DNA of 64,000 nt from Rubrivivax gelatinosus (GTDB lineage Bacteria; Pseudomonadota; Gammaproteobacteria; Burkholderiales; Burkholderiaceae_C): assembly GCF_004340905.1 (NCBI RefSeq), contig NZ_SLXD01000007.1, forward strand, positions 124,001 to 188,000, in the 5' to 3' direction. Below, piece after piece: positions 1-7,711 of the stretch. How positions within the stretch are numbered: the stretch's first letter is position 1; each line of letters begins with the position of its first letter. The notes under the pieces were generated by a model. The model was not told the DNA's origin and made no database searches. It was given only the letters and a program-made list of their open reading frames with translations. Both the position numbers and the translations under genes were made by a program.

Positions 1-17
1 TGCACGGGCGCATTTTT
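1..17 (+). terminator. Possible 3' end of an upstream terminator
   Basis: The window opens with a GC-rich stretch (CGGGCGC at 5-11) followed by six T residues at 12-17. This looks like the 3' arm and U-tract of an intrinsic terminator whose 5' arm lies outside the window. It would end a plus-strand transcript from the left and separate it from gmhA. Only half of the structure is visible, so this is a guess. Bases 18-172 hold no gene that I can support; TATAGT at 125-130 could be a -10 box for gmhA, but no good -35 precedes it. Confidence 0.3.
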
Positions 18-172
18 TCGGCGCCGGCGGGCCTGGCGCATCCCTCCGCCGGGCGCCTCCGAGCGGTGCCCCGCGCGGGGCGAGTGCTTGCGCCGCGGCA
101 CCCCGCCGGGTGGGGGGCGCCGGCTATAGTCGCCGTCGCCGCCGCCCCGCGGCGAGATGGTGATTTCTCTCG

Positions 173-742
173 ATGACTTCCGTTTTTGCCCACAACCTGG
201 CCGAGCACCGCGCGCTGTTCGTGCAGCTCGACGCGCTCGAGGCCGAGGTGGAGCGTGCCGGCGAGACGATCGCGCGCGCACTGGCCGCCGGCGGCAAGCT
301 GCTGATCTGCGGCAACGGCGGCTCGGCCGCCGACAGCCAGCACATCGCCGCCGAGCTGACGGGCCGCTTCATCCGCGACCGCCGCCCGCTGGCGGCGATC
401 GCCCTGACCACCGACACCTCGGCGCTGACCAGCATCGCCAACGACTACGCCTTCGACGAGGTGTTCTCGCGTCCGGTGCGCGCGCTGGGGCGCGCCGGCG
501 ACGTGCTGCTGGGCCTCTCGACCTCGGGCAACTCGGCCAACGTGCTGCGCGCGGTGGACGCCGCGCGTGAACTGGGCCTCACGACGATCGGCCTGCTGGG
601 CCGCGACGGCGGTGCGCTGCGCACGCGCTGCGACCAGGCGATCGTCGTGCCGAGCACGACGACCGCGCGCATCCAGGAAGCGCACATCCTGATCGGCCAC
701 ACGCTGTGCGGGCTGGTCGAACAGAAGCTGGGGCTGGCATGA
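173..742 (+). CDS. gmhA: Sedoheptulose 7-phosphate isomerase GmhA
   Basis: This enzyme isomerises D-sedoheptulose 7-phosphate to D-glycero-D-manno-heptose 7-phosphate, the first step of ADP-heptose synthesis for the LPS inner core. The 189-residue protein is a single SIS domain of normal family length. Visible signatures are GNGGSAADSQH near residues 46-56, then AAELTGR, the phosphate-binding LSTSGNSANVL, and EAHILIGHTLC near the C-terminus. The ATG at 173 starts the conserved MTSVFAHNL region; no clear ribosome binding site precedes it. The stop overlaps the start of hldA (ATGA), so the two are probably translationally coupled. Some family members are annotated as DiaA or phosphoheptose isomerase paralogues, but the neighbouring heptose genes settle the role. 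Confidence 0.95.
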   Translation: MTSVFAHNLAEHRALFVQLDALEAEVERAGETIARALAAGGKLLICGNGGSAADSQHIAAELTGRFIRDRRPLAAIALTTDTSALTSIANDYAFDEVFSRPVRALGRAGDVLLGLSTSGNSANVLRAVDAARELGLTTIGLLGRDGGALRTRCDQAIVVPSTTTARIQEAHILIGHTLCGLVEQKLGLA

Positions 743-1689
743 GCGGGACCCCTGGCTGGCCGCGCCCGACGCGCGAGGCGCTGGCCGCACGCCGCGTGCT
801 CGTCGTCGGCGACGTCATGCTCGACCGCTACTGGCACGGCGCCGTGGACCGCATCTCGCCCGAGGCGCCGGTGCCGGTGGTGCGTGTCAACCGCGAGGAG
901 GAGCGCCTGGGCGGGGCGGCCAACGTCGCGCTGAACGTGCGTGCGCTCGGCGCGCAGGCGACGCTGCTGACCGTCGTCGGCGACGACGAGCCGGCGCGCA
1001 AGCTGCGCACGCTGCTCGAGGCCCAGGACGTGCGCGCCGTGCTCGGCGCCGACGCCCAGCTGCGCACCATCGTCAAGCTGCGGGTCATCGGCCGCCAGCA
1101 GCAGCTGGTGCGCATCGACTTCGAGAACCAGCCGACGCACGAGGTGCTGGCGCAGCTGCTCGACGACTTCGAGCGCGAGCTGCCCGGCCACGACGCGGTG
1201 CTGTTCTCCGACTACGGCAAGGGCGGTCTGGCCCACGTCGGTCGCATGATCACGATGGCGCGCGAGGCCGGCAAGCCGGTGCTCGTCGACCCCAAGGGCA
1301 GCGACTTCTCGCGTTATGCCGGTGCCGACCTGATCACGCCCAACCGCGCCGAGCTGGCGCAGGTCGTCGGCCAGTGGGCCAGCGAGGACGAGCTGCGCGA
1401 ACGCGCCCGCGCGCTGCGCGAGCGCCTGGGTCTGGCGGCGCTGCTGCTGACGCGTTCGGAAGAGGGCATGACGCTGTACGACGCCCAGGGCGAGCGCCAC
1501 GTCGACGCCGACGCGCGCGAGGTCTTCGACGTTACCGGCGCCGGCGACACCGTCATCGCGACGATGGCCGCGCTGATCGCCGCCGGCCTGCCGGCGAGCG
1601 ACGCGATGCCCTGGGCCAACCGCGCCGGCGGCATCGTCGTCGGCCGCTTCGGCACCGCGAGCGTCGGCTACGACGAGCTGTTTGCATGA
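739..1689 (+). CDS. hldA: Heptose 7-phosphate kinase (HldA type)
   Basis: This cytoplasmic kinase phosphorylates D-glycero-beta-D-manno-heptose 7-phosphate at C1. The 316-residue protein is a PfkB/ribokinase-family sugar kinase. It shows VLVVGDVMLDRYWHG near the N-terminus, the substrate-loop motif GGAANVALN, and the C-terminal FDVTGAGDTVIA with the catalytic aspartate and anion hole. In E. coli it is the N-terminal half of bifunctional HldE; here the protein stops after the kinase domain and the adenylyltransferase is the next gene. I chose the ATG at 739 because it gives the ATGA overlap with gmhA and removes a non-conserved upstream extension. Its own stop overlaps the hldC start in the same way. 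Confidence 0.93.
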   Translation: MSGTPGWPRPTREALAARRVLVVGDVMLDRYWHGAVDRISPEAPVPVVRVNREEERLGGAANVALNVRALGAQATLLTVVGDDEPARKLRTLLEAQDVRAVLGADAQLRTIVKLRVIGRQQQLVRIDFENQPTHEVLAQLLDDFERELPGHDAVLFSDYGKGGLAHVGRMITMAREAGKPVLVDPKGSDFSRYAGADLITPNRAELAQVVGQWASEDELRERARALRERLGLAALLLTRSEEGMTLYDAQGERHVDADAREVFDVTGAGDTVIATMAALIAAGLPASDAMPWANRAGGIVVGRFGTASVGYDELFA

Positions 1690-2162
1690 GCTTCATTGAC
1701 AAGCTCTGCGCCCGCGCCGACGCTCCGGCGCGCCTGGCGGCGTTGCCGCGGCCCTGGGTGTTCACCAACGGCGTCTTCGACGTGCTGCACCGCGGTCACG
1801 TCAGCTATCTGGAGCGGGCGCGGGCGCTCGGCGGCTCGCTGATCGTCGCGGTCAACAGCGACGTCTCGGCACGAAGCCTGGGCAAGGGTCCCGACCGGCC
1901 GCTGAACCGCGAGGAAGACCGCGCGCTGGTGCTCGCCGCACTGGAGTCGGTGTCGCTCGTCACCTGGTTCGACGAACGCACGCCGGTGGCGCTGCTGGCC
2001 GAGCTGCGGCCCGACGTCTACGTCAAGGGCGGCGACTACGACATCGAGACGCTGGAAGAGACGCGCCTCGTGCGCGGCTGGGGCGGCAGGTCGCTGGCGC
2101 TGCCTTTCGTCGACGGCTACTCGACGACACGGCTCGTCGAGCGCATCCGCGCCGGAACGTGA
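1686..2162 (+). CDS. hldC: Heptose 1-phosphate adenylyltransferase (HldC type)
   Basis: This enzyme transfers AMP from ATP to D-glycero-beta-D-manno-heptose 1-phosphate to give ADP-D-glycero-beta-D-manno-heptose. The 158-residue protein is a compact nucleotidyltransferase of the cytidylyltransferase superfamily. The TNGVFDVLHRGHVSYL segment carries the HxGH ATP-binding motif, and the C-terminal part has GYSTTRLVERI in place of the usual ISTT(R/K)-like motif. It corresponds to the C-terminal half of E. coli HldE. The gene overlaps hldA by four bases and the GTG start of gmhB lies inside its stop codon region, so all four genes are one translational unit. Confidence 0.93.
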   Translation: MSFIDKLCARADAPARLAALPRPWVFTNGVFDVLHRGHVSYLERARALGGSLIVAVNSDVSARSLGKGPDRPLNREEDRALVLAALESVSLVTWFDERTPVALLAELRPDVYVKGGDYDIETLEETRLVRGWGGRSLALPFVDGYSTTRLVERIRAGT

Positions 2163-2740
2163 GCGCACGCGCCGTCTTCCTCGACCGTGACGGCGTGGTC
2201 AACGTCGACCACGGCTACGTCGGGCGCTGGCAGGACTTCGAGTTCGTGCCCGGCGCGGTCGACGCGATGCGCCGCCTGCACGAAGCCGGCTGGCGGCTGG
2301 TGGTCGTCACCAACCAGTCGGGCATCGCGCGTGGCTACTACAGCGAGGCCGACTACGAGGCGCTGACGGCGCGCATGAAGGCCGAGCTCGCCGCCGCCGG
2401 CGCGCCGCTGGCCGGCGTCTACCACTGCCCGCACCATCCCAAGGGCACGGTCGCGGCCTACACGCGCGACTGCGGCTGCCGCAAGCCGGCGCCGGGTTTG
2501 ATCCTGCGCGCCGCGCAGGAGCTCGGGCTGTCGCTGGCCGACTCGGTGCTGGTCGGCGACAAACCCAGCGACGCCGAGGCCGCACGCGCGGCCGGTGTCG
2601 GCCGGGTCGTTCTCGTCGCCGATGGCGCGGCCGACGCCGCGCTGGCTGACGCGACCGCGCCCTCGCTGGCCGCGGCGCTGGCTGCCGGCCTGATTCAGCC
2701 CAGCCGGTCGATCCCCGCGGCGCGCAGCGCCTCGACGTAG
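2159..2740 (+). CDS. gmhB: Heptose 1,7-bisphosphate phosphatase GmhB
   Basis: This HAD-family phosphatase removes the C7 phosphate from D-glycero-beta-D-manno-heptose 1,7-bisphosphate, between the HldA and HldC steps. The 193-residue protein has the nucleophile motif FLDRDGVVNVDHG at the N-terminus, TNQSGIARGYY, the zinc-binding loop CPHHPKG...CGCRKPAPG typical of GmhB, and VGDKPSDAEAARAAGV with the late acidic residues. The start is GTG at 2159, overlapping the hldC stop. The last 46 bases overlap the 3' end of the convergent pyruvyltransferase-like gene, so the tail after about residue 178 is probably not conserved. Confidence 0.93.
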   Translation: MSARAVFLDRDGVVNVDHGYVGRWQDFEFVPGAVDAMRRLHEAGWRLVVVTNQSGIARGYYSEADYEALTARMKAELAAAGAPLAGVYHCPHHPKGTVAAYTRDCGCRKPAPGLILRAAQELGLSLADSVLVGDKPSDAEAARAAGVGRVVLVADGAADAALADATAPSLAAALAAGLIQPSRSIPAARSAST

Positions 2741-3759
2741 TCGGCGCGCAGCCGCGCCTTGCGCTCCAGCAGCGCGGCGCTGCGCTCGCCGACCTCGGCG
2801 ATCGCCTGCTCGACGCGCGCGACGACGCCGTCGACCGGCTCGCCGACCTCGATCATCCCGGCGCCGAAGCCGCGTGCCGTCTCGCCGCGGCGGTCGTGGC
2901 CGACGCACAGGCCCGGCACGCCCAGCGAAGCCGACAGGCCGACGCCGTGCACGCGGTGGCCGACGACGAGGTCGTAGCGGTCGTAGAGCTCGACGTAGTC
3001 GCGTGCGTCGTAGGAGTAGCGGATCGTCGCGCCGGCGAAGTCGCGTTCGAACAGCGGCAGCTCGTCGACGTAGTGGGCGACGAACTCGAACTCGTGGCGC
3101 GTGCCCAGGCGCTCGATCAGCGCGCGGTACAGCGCGACGAGAAAGGCGTGCGTGCCCTCGGCGACGTTGTTGTGGCGCGCGGCCAGCGGGTGGCCGTAGA
3201 TCAGCGCGATGCGCTGCACGGCGTCGCGGCGGCGCTCGTGCGGCGCGGCCAGCAGGGCCGGGCAGATCATCTGGCGCACCGGCAGCGGCGCCAGCGAGGC
3301 CGTCGTGAGCGTGTCGCGGCAGGCGATCAGGCGCGCGGCCTTCAGCACCGTGGTCTCGGCCTCGCTGAAGTGCTCGCGGTCGAAGCGGAAGGGCTTGACG
3401 GTGCCCAGGCCGAGAAAGGCCGTCGGCGTGCCGCTGCGCGCCAGCGCCTCGTACAGCGGCTCCAGCCGGCGCCCGTGCCACTCGGGCGAGCCGGCGAAGA
3501 CGACGAGGTCCACCCAGTCCAGCGACATCGAGTCCTTGAACGAGTTGTCGAGGAAGGCCTGGCGCCGGCCTTCGCCGAAGCGGCGCTGCAGCAGCGACAC
3601 CGGGTCGAAACGTTTGGCGCGCCGGATCTGCGGGTTGCGGTTGAAGATGACGGGGTTGAAGTCCAGGCCGGCGGCGCGCAGCGCGTTCAGGCAACCCATC
3701 AGGATGAACTCGTCGCCGGGGTTCCACTGGCGCGTGGTCGAGAAGAGGACGTTGGGCAT
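2695..3759 (-). CDS. Polysaccharide pyruvyltransferase-like protein
   Basis: The 354-residue protein resembles the polysaccharide pyruvyl transferase family, whose members usually move pyruvate from phosphoenolpyruvate onto a sugar as a ketal; some homologues have other roles. Seen in the sequence: the N-terminal WNPGDEFILMGCLNAL (the NxGD-type motif), a two-domain Rossmann-like layout, and the C-terminal VVGHRVHGVGLSASLGVPGLC, which matches the family's RxHG signature. No signal peptide is present, so it should be cytoplasmic. I used ATG at 3759; a GTG at 3768 is an alternative. It is the last gene of a leftward operon with a GT9 enzyme and a sialyltransferase-like enzyme. The acceptor sugar is unknown. 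Confidence 0.72.
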   Translation of the reverse strand: MPNVLFSTTRQWNPGDEFILMGCLNALRAAGLDFNPVIFNRNPQIRRAKRFDPVSLLQRRFGEGRRQAFLDNSFKDSMSLDWVDLVVFAGSPEWHGRRLEPLYEALARSGTPTAFLGLGTVKPFRFDREHFSEAETTVLKAARLIACRDTLTTASLAPLPVRQMICPALLAAPHERRRDAVQRIALIYGHPLAARHNNVAEGTHAFLVALYRALIERLGTRHEFEFVAHYVDELPLFERDFAGATIRYSYDARDYVELYDRYDLVVGHRVHGVGLSASLGVPGLCVGHDRRGETARGFGAGMIEVGEPVDGVVARVEQAIAEVGERSAALLERKARLRADYVEALRAAGIDRLG

Positions 3760-3790
3760 CGGCAGCACCCCGGGCGGGGCGGGTGGTGAA

Positions 3791-4813
3791 TCAGGAGGCG
3801 GCGGCCTGCGCAGTGTCGAGCATCGAGCGCACGCGGGCGGTGACGGCGTGGACCTCGATCGCCTCCATGCCCTGGCCTTCGAGCGCCTGCAGCAGCGGGT
3901 CGTGGCGCAGTGGCGGCGTGGCGCCGAACAGCCCGAGTGCCGGGGTCTCGACGGCGGCGGCGATGTTGAGCACCCCGGTGTCGTTGCCGACGCACAGGCG
4001 GGCCTGGCGCAGCACCGCCGCGCTGAGCTGCACCGAGGGCTGGGTGAGCGCGCGCACGCGCGCGCGCAGCGCCGCCGGCACGCCGTCGACGATGCGCGCC
4101 CCGCTGTCAGCCTCGGCCGGGCCGCCGACCAGCACGACGCCGTGGCCGTCGGCGGCCAGCGCCGCGGCCAGCGCCGCGTAGCGCGCGTCGCCCCAGTGCT
4201 TGCGCGGCTCGGACGAGCCGATCGACATCGCCACCGGCGCCGGCAGCCCGGCCAGCCAGCGCGAAGCCGCTTGCAGCGCGTCCGGGCGCACGGCCAGCCG
4301 CGGCAGCCGCGGCCCGTCGACGAAACCCTGAGCGACGGCGAAGGCGGTCGCTTCCGGGTAGACCCAGTTGCCGGCGCCGCTGTGCGGCCGGATGTACGGC
4401 GGCTCGTTCAGCCACAGCCGCTCGGTGGCCGAGAAGCCGAAGCCGGCACGGCGCGGGATGCCGGCCAGCCAGGCGAGCACGCCGTAGCGCGGGCGCGAGG
4501 CGAAGATCAGCACGCGGTCGAAGCGCTGCCGGCGCAGTTCGCCGACCAGCGCCCATTGCGCGGCGAGCGAGTCGTGGCGGCCGCGGCGGCGCTCCGAAGC
4601 GCGCGGCCGGTGGTCGAATTCGATGACTTCGGCGATGCAGGTCTCGCCGGCCAGCAGGTCGGCGGCGCGCGACGAGGGCCGGGCCATCAGCACGATGCGG
4701 CCGTCGCGGCTGGTCGCGGCAATGGCGCGCAGGTAGGGCAGGTGCCAGACCAGGTCGCCGATGCCGCTGCGGTGGTGGACGACGAGGGTGTGCGGCGCGT
4801 TCGGAGGCGTCAT
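3791..4813 (-). CDS. GT9 family glycosyltransferase (heptosyltransferase-like)
   Basis: The 340-residue protein belongs to glycosyltransferase family 9, which contains the ADP-heptose:LPS heptosyltransferases. It starts with the typical VVHHRSGIGDLVWHLPYLRAI and has the C-terminal donor-site motifs SIGSSEPRKHW and CVGNDTGVLNIAAAVETPALGLFG. A plain WaaC or WaaF assignment is not secure: the sequence differs clearly from the second GT9 protein at 9851-10957, and this gene sits in a separate operon with a sialyltransferase-like and a pyruvyltransferase-like gene. The start codon overlaps the stop of the upstream gene (ATGA). It probably adds a heptose or similar sugar to the LPS core or an outer glycan. 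Confidence 0.82.
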   Translation of the reverse strand: MTPPNAPHTLVVHHRSGIGDLVWHLPYLRAIAATSRDGRIVLMARPSSRAADLLAGETCIAEVIEFDHRPRASERRRGRHDSLAAQWALVGELRRQRFDRVLIFASRPRYGVLAWLAGIPRRAGFGFSATERLWLNEPPYIRPHSGAGNWVYPEATAFAVAQGFVDGPRLPRLAVRPDALQAASRWLAGLPAPVAMSIGSSEPRKHWGDARYAALAAALAADGHGVVLVGGPAEADSGARIVDGVPAALRARVRALTQPSVQLSAAVLRQARLCVGNDTGVLNIAAAVETPALGLFGATPPLRHDPLLQALEGQGMEAIEVHAVTARVRSMLDTAQAAAS

Positions 4814-5835
4814 GCCGGCAGCAGCGTCACGCCCAGTTCGCCGAAGGCGCGCGACATGTCCTCGCGCTCGCCCCTGGACTTGAAGCGCAGCCGCTCCCAG
4901 CCGAAGGCCAGCACCGGCACCGCCGGGCCGTAGATCTGGCGCGCGAACAGCAGCGCCGACGAGCGCACGCCGAGCACGGCGGCGTAGGGCTCGTGCTGCA
5001 TGTAGGTCTCCAGCGGCTGGTCGAGCTCGAGCACGTGCCAGTCGGGCTGCAGCAGCTCGCGCGCCGGGTCCTTGGGGTGGCCCTTGTAGTCGACCTCGTG
5101 GATGCCGGCGTCCTGCAGCCAGTGCTGCATCGCCGCGGCGATGCGGTCGCGCTCGCCGGCGTCGGCCAGGCCGGCGCCCTGCAGCGGCTGGCCGACGACG
5201 AGCGCGCGGCGCACCGCGCAGCCGGCGTCGCCCACCGGCGCGACCAGCGGCGCCAGCGTCACCACCTTGTGCGCCGGATACTCGTGCGGCAGGCCGGGCA
5301 GCACGTAGACGCGGTCGCAGAACGGCGCGTCCGAGCCGATGCGGTCGCCGCCGAAGGTCCAGTAGCGCAGCTCGGGCGCGGCCAGGCGGCGCAGGTGACG
5401 CAGTTGCTGCAGCGCGCGTTTGCCCGCGGTCAGCGGGTAGCGGCGGATGCTGATGACGCCGTCGGGCAGGATGCGCGCGTGCATCGTGCTGGCGCCGCAA
5501 CGCGCCGGCAGCGCACGCAGGAAGTAGTTGACGGCCTCGGTGTCGAAGACCGCGCTGTGCAGGTGCAGCGTGTCGCAGCGGCCGACCAGCGCCGCCACCG
5601 CGTCCAGGTTGGCCAGCAGCCGGCGGTGCGCGCCGAAGGCGCCGGGCAGCGGCTCCCAGCGTGGCCAGGGCATGTAGGCCGCGCCGTCCCAGTCGTCGGC
5701 CTCGACCAGCGGGCCGACGCCGCGCTTGTACCAGACCAGCACCTGGCGCGCGCCACGCTCGTGCGTGGCCGCGATCTGGCGCGCGGCGAGCAGCTGCAGC
5801 GGCGAGGCGACGAAGTAGACGGCGGTGGTGGTCAT
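4810..5835 (-). CDS. Sialyl/polysialyltransferase-like glycosyltransferase
   Basis: I recognise only the general architecture of this 341-residue protein. It begins YFVASPLQLLAARQIA, like the openings of GT52 sialyltransferase-type and polysialyltransferase-type enzymes (typically I-x-x-TPLQ-x-L). It also has IHEVDYKGHPKDP near residue 250, comparable to the K-x-HP-x-(D/E) donor-site motif of those families, and VLGVRSSALLFARQIYG, comparable to their conserved SSAL segment. No membrane segment or signal peptide is present. I took ATG at 5835, since the longer reading frame upstream is arginine- and alanine-rich and not family-like. It is first in the leftward three-gene operon. No sialic-acid or CMP-sugar gene is visible nearby, so the donor may be something else. 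Confidence 0.5.
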   Translation of the reverse strand: MTTTAVYFVASPLQLLAARQIAATHERGARQVLVWYKRGVGPLVEADDWDGAAYMPWPRWEPLPGAFGAHRRLLANLDAVAALVGRCDTLHLHSAVFDTEAVNYFLRALPARCGASTMHARILPDGVISIRRYPLTAGKRALQQLRHLRRLAAPELRYWTFGGDRIGSDAPFCDRVYVLPGLPHEYPAHKVVTLAPLVAPVGDAGCAVRRALVVGQPLQGAGLADAGERDRIAAAMQHWLQDAGIHEVDYKGHPKDPARELLQPDWHVLELDQPLETYMQHEPYAAVLGVRSSALLFARQIYGPAVPVLAFGWERLRFKSRGEREDMSRAFGELGVTLLPA

Positions 5836-6000
5836 GGGCAGCCCCGCGCGGCGCGGGTGCGCCAAAGGGCTCGCGAGGGCAATCGACGTACCCAAGGGGG
5901 CGGCAGCGGCATGCTCGCGGCGGGACAAGACCGTTGCGTGACACCCGCACACCGCATTCGGGCGTCACAACGACGTCACCTTCGACTGCTAGCCGGCTTC

Positions 6001-6006
6001 TATAAT
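6001..6006 (+). promoter_or_regulatory. Candidate -10 box ahead of the LicD-like gene
   Basis: TATAAT, a perfect -10 consensus, lies 24 bases before the ATG of the LicD-like gene, in a locally AT-richer spot. The -35 region is weak: TTCGAC at 5981-5986 would leave a short 14-base spacer. The 195-base gap 5836-6030 between the two divergent transcription units holds nothing else that I can support. Confidence 0.4.
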
Positions 6007-6030
6007 GCGCGACCCGGAGCAGGAGCGCGA

Positions 6031-6627
6031 ATGGCCAAAGAGCCACCCCTCGATATTGCGGCAGGCCGTCGCCTGCTCTTCGACGTCGTCGACCTGCTCG
6101 AACGTCACGATATTCCATACCACCTCGAAGGCGGCACCCTGCTGGGTTTGGTGCGTGACGGCGATCTGCTCCCCTGGGATCACGATCTCGACATCTCGAT
6201 ACCCGCCTCGGACATTGCCCGGGTGGATTTCGCGCGGCGCCTCGAGCTGCGCCTCAAGTTCTGGCGCCTGTCCCTCCGCCGTTTCGCCGCCGACGCCCCC
6301 GAGCACGGCTGGCGTGCCGGCCAGACGCGCATCCTGAAGATCGCCAAGCGACATCTCGTGTTCGGCCGCGGCTGGCCGCGGCTCGACATCTTTGCCAAGT
6401 ACTCCGCCGCCGGGCGCGTGAGCTGGGTGGCCAAGGACCGCATCATGTCGGTCGACGAACGGCATTACGCGGGTTTCGACACGGTGGCCTATCAGGGGCG
6501 CCGCCTGAGAATACCGCTGGGCGTCGAGGATTATCTCGCGGCGAAATACGGCGAATGGCGCACGCCGGTTCGCGAATGGGATTGCGGCAAGGACGAGGGC
6601 ACGATCGTCGCGGATTTCAAAGGCTGA
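6031..6627 (+). CDS. LicD-family phosphotransferase-like protein
   Basis: The 198-residue protein belongs to the LicD branch of the nucleotidyltransferase fold. LicD proteins transfer phosphocholine or similar phosphodiester groups from a CDP-linked donor onto a surface glycan. The signature is seen near residues 30-55: HLEGGTLLGLVRDGDLLPWD followed by HDLDI, with the GGTLLG loop and the DxD metal site. It also has the late LGVEDYLAAKYGEWRTPV segment found in this family. At about 200 residues it is a short version. Base composition is a little less GC-rich than that of the neighbours. It is followed after 28 bases by a Stealth-type phosphotransferase, which suggests joint action on one glycan. 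The transferred group cannot be told from sequence. Confidence 0.8.
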   Translation: MAKEPPLDIAAGRRLLFDVVDLLERHDIPYHLEGGTLLGLVRDGDLLPWDHDLDISIPASDIARVDFARRLELRLKFWRLSLRRFAADAPEHGWRAGQTRILKIAKRHLVFGRGWPRLDIFAKYSAAGRVSWVAKDRIMSVDERHYAGFDTVAYQGRRLRIPLGVEDYLAAKYGEWRTPVREWDCGKDEGTIVADFKG

Positions 6628-6655
6628 CCCGCGGTCAGCGAAGAATCAAAACAAC

Positions 6656-7711
6656 ATGGTCTTTCGTGCTTCCCTCGCCCGGGATTTCCCGGTGGATTTT
6701 CTTTACACCTGGGTCGACGGCGCCGACCCCGTCTGGCGCGAACGCAAGGCGGCGCGCATGGCGCAGTTCGGCCGCAGCCTGCCGCCGGCCTCGGCCGTGG
6801 CCTCGGTACGTTTTGCCGACCACGACGAGCTGAAGTACTCGCTGCGCAGCGTCGCCGCTTTCGCGCCCTGGGTGCGCCGGATCTACATCGTCACCGACGC
6901 CCAGGCGCCGGCCTGGCTGGACCGCGAGCACCCGAAGATCCGCGTCGTCGACCACCGCGAGATCTTCCCCGACCCCGACGCCTGCCTGCCGACCTACAAC
7001 GCCGCGGCCATCGAGTCGCAGCTGCACCGCGCGCCGGGCATCGCCGAGCACTTCGTCTTCTTCAACGACGACATGTTCCTCGGCCGCCCGGTCCAGCCGG
7101 GCGAGTTCTTCGGCCCCGACGGCGAGCCGGTGCTGTTCACCAAGTACTCGCGGCCGCGCCGGCGCGACTGGCACTTCGACACGGCGCGCATCCCCGCCGG
7201 GCGCGACGAGCTGCACTTCGTGCGCATGACCAACGCCCGCATCGCGGTGCGTGACCGCACCGGCGTCGAGGTGCACCACGACCTGCGCCACGTCTCCTAC
7301 CCGCTGCGCCGCAGCTACATGGAGGAGCTGACGCGCGAGACCTACGCCGAGGCGCTGGCGCGCACCGCGCCGTCGCCGTTCCGTGCGCCGACCGACGTGC
7401 TGCCCGCCTATCTGCACAGCTTCCACGCGCTGGCCACCGGCAAGGCGCGTGTGCAGCACCTGGTGCCGCCGTCGGCCAAACCCCGCTTCAAGGACCTGCT
7501 GCACGCGCTGCGCGGCACGCCGCGGGGCGACTACGTGCGCATCTCCAGCCCGGGCTACGAGACCCGGCTGCAGGCCATCGAACGTTGCCGGCCGATGCAG
7601 TTCTGCCTGAATGACACGCTGGAGTCGCGTCCCGAGGGCAAGGCGCGCATGGTCGAATTCCTGCAGCGCTACTTCCCGCAGCCCGGCCCGTTCGAGAAGG
7701 CCGCCGGGTGA
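6656..7711 (+). CDS. Stealth-family capsule phosphotransferase
   Basis: The 351-residue protein shows the conserved regions of the Stealth family. Stealth proteins transfer hexose 1-phosphate from UDP-sugars to build phosphodiester-linked capsules in Neisseria and related polymers. CR1 is VDFLYTWVDGADPVWRER at residues 13-30. CR2 is FADHDELKYSLRSVAAFAPW followed by VRRIYIVTDAQAPAWL at about 56-92. The third region includes EHFVFFNDDMFLGRP. The C-terminal half holds the histidine- and arginine-rich parts expected for CR3 and CR4, including PAYLHSFHALATG. No signal peptide or membrane span is seen. Its last codon overlaps the GTG start of the CDP-glycerol-type transferase. The product may be a phosphosugar polymer or a single phosphosugar decoration. 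Confidence 0.88.
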   Translation: MVFRASLARDFPVDFLYTWVDGADPVWRERKAARMAQFGRSLPPASAVASVRFADHDELKYSLRSVAAFAPWVRRIYIVTDAQAPAWLDREHPKIRVVDHREIFPDPDACLPTYNAAAIESQLHRAPGIAEHFVFFNDDMFLGRPVQPGEFFGPDGEPVLFTKYSRPRRRDWHFDTARIPAGRDELHFVRMTNARIAVRDRTGVEVHHDLRHVSYPLRRSYMEELTRETYAEALARTAPSPFRAPTDVLPAYLHSFHALATGKARVQHLVPPSAKPRFKDLLHALRGTPRGDYVRISSPGYETRLQAIERCRPMQFCLNDTLESRPEGKARMVEFLQRYFPQPGPFEKAAG

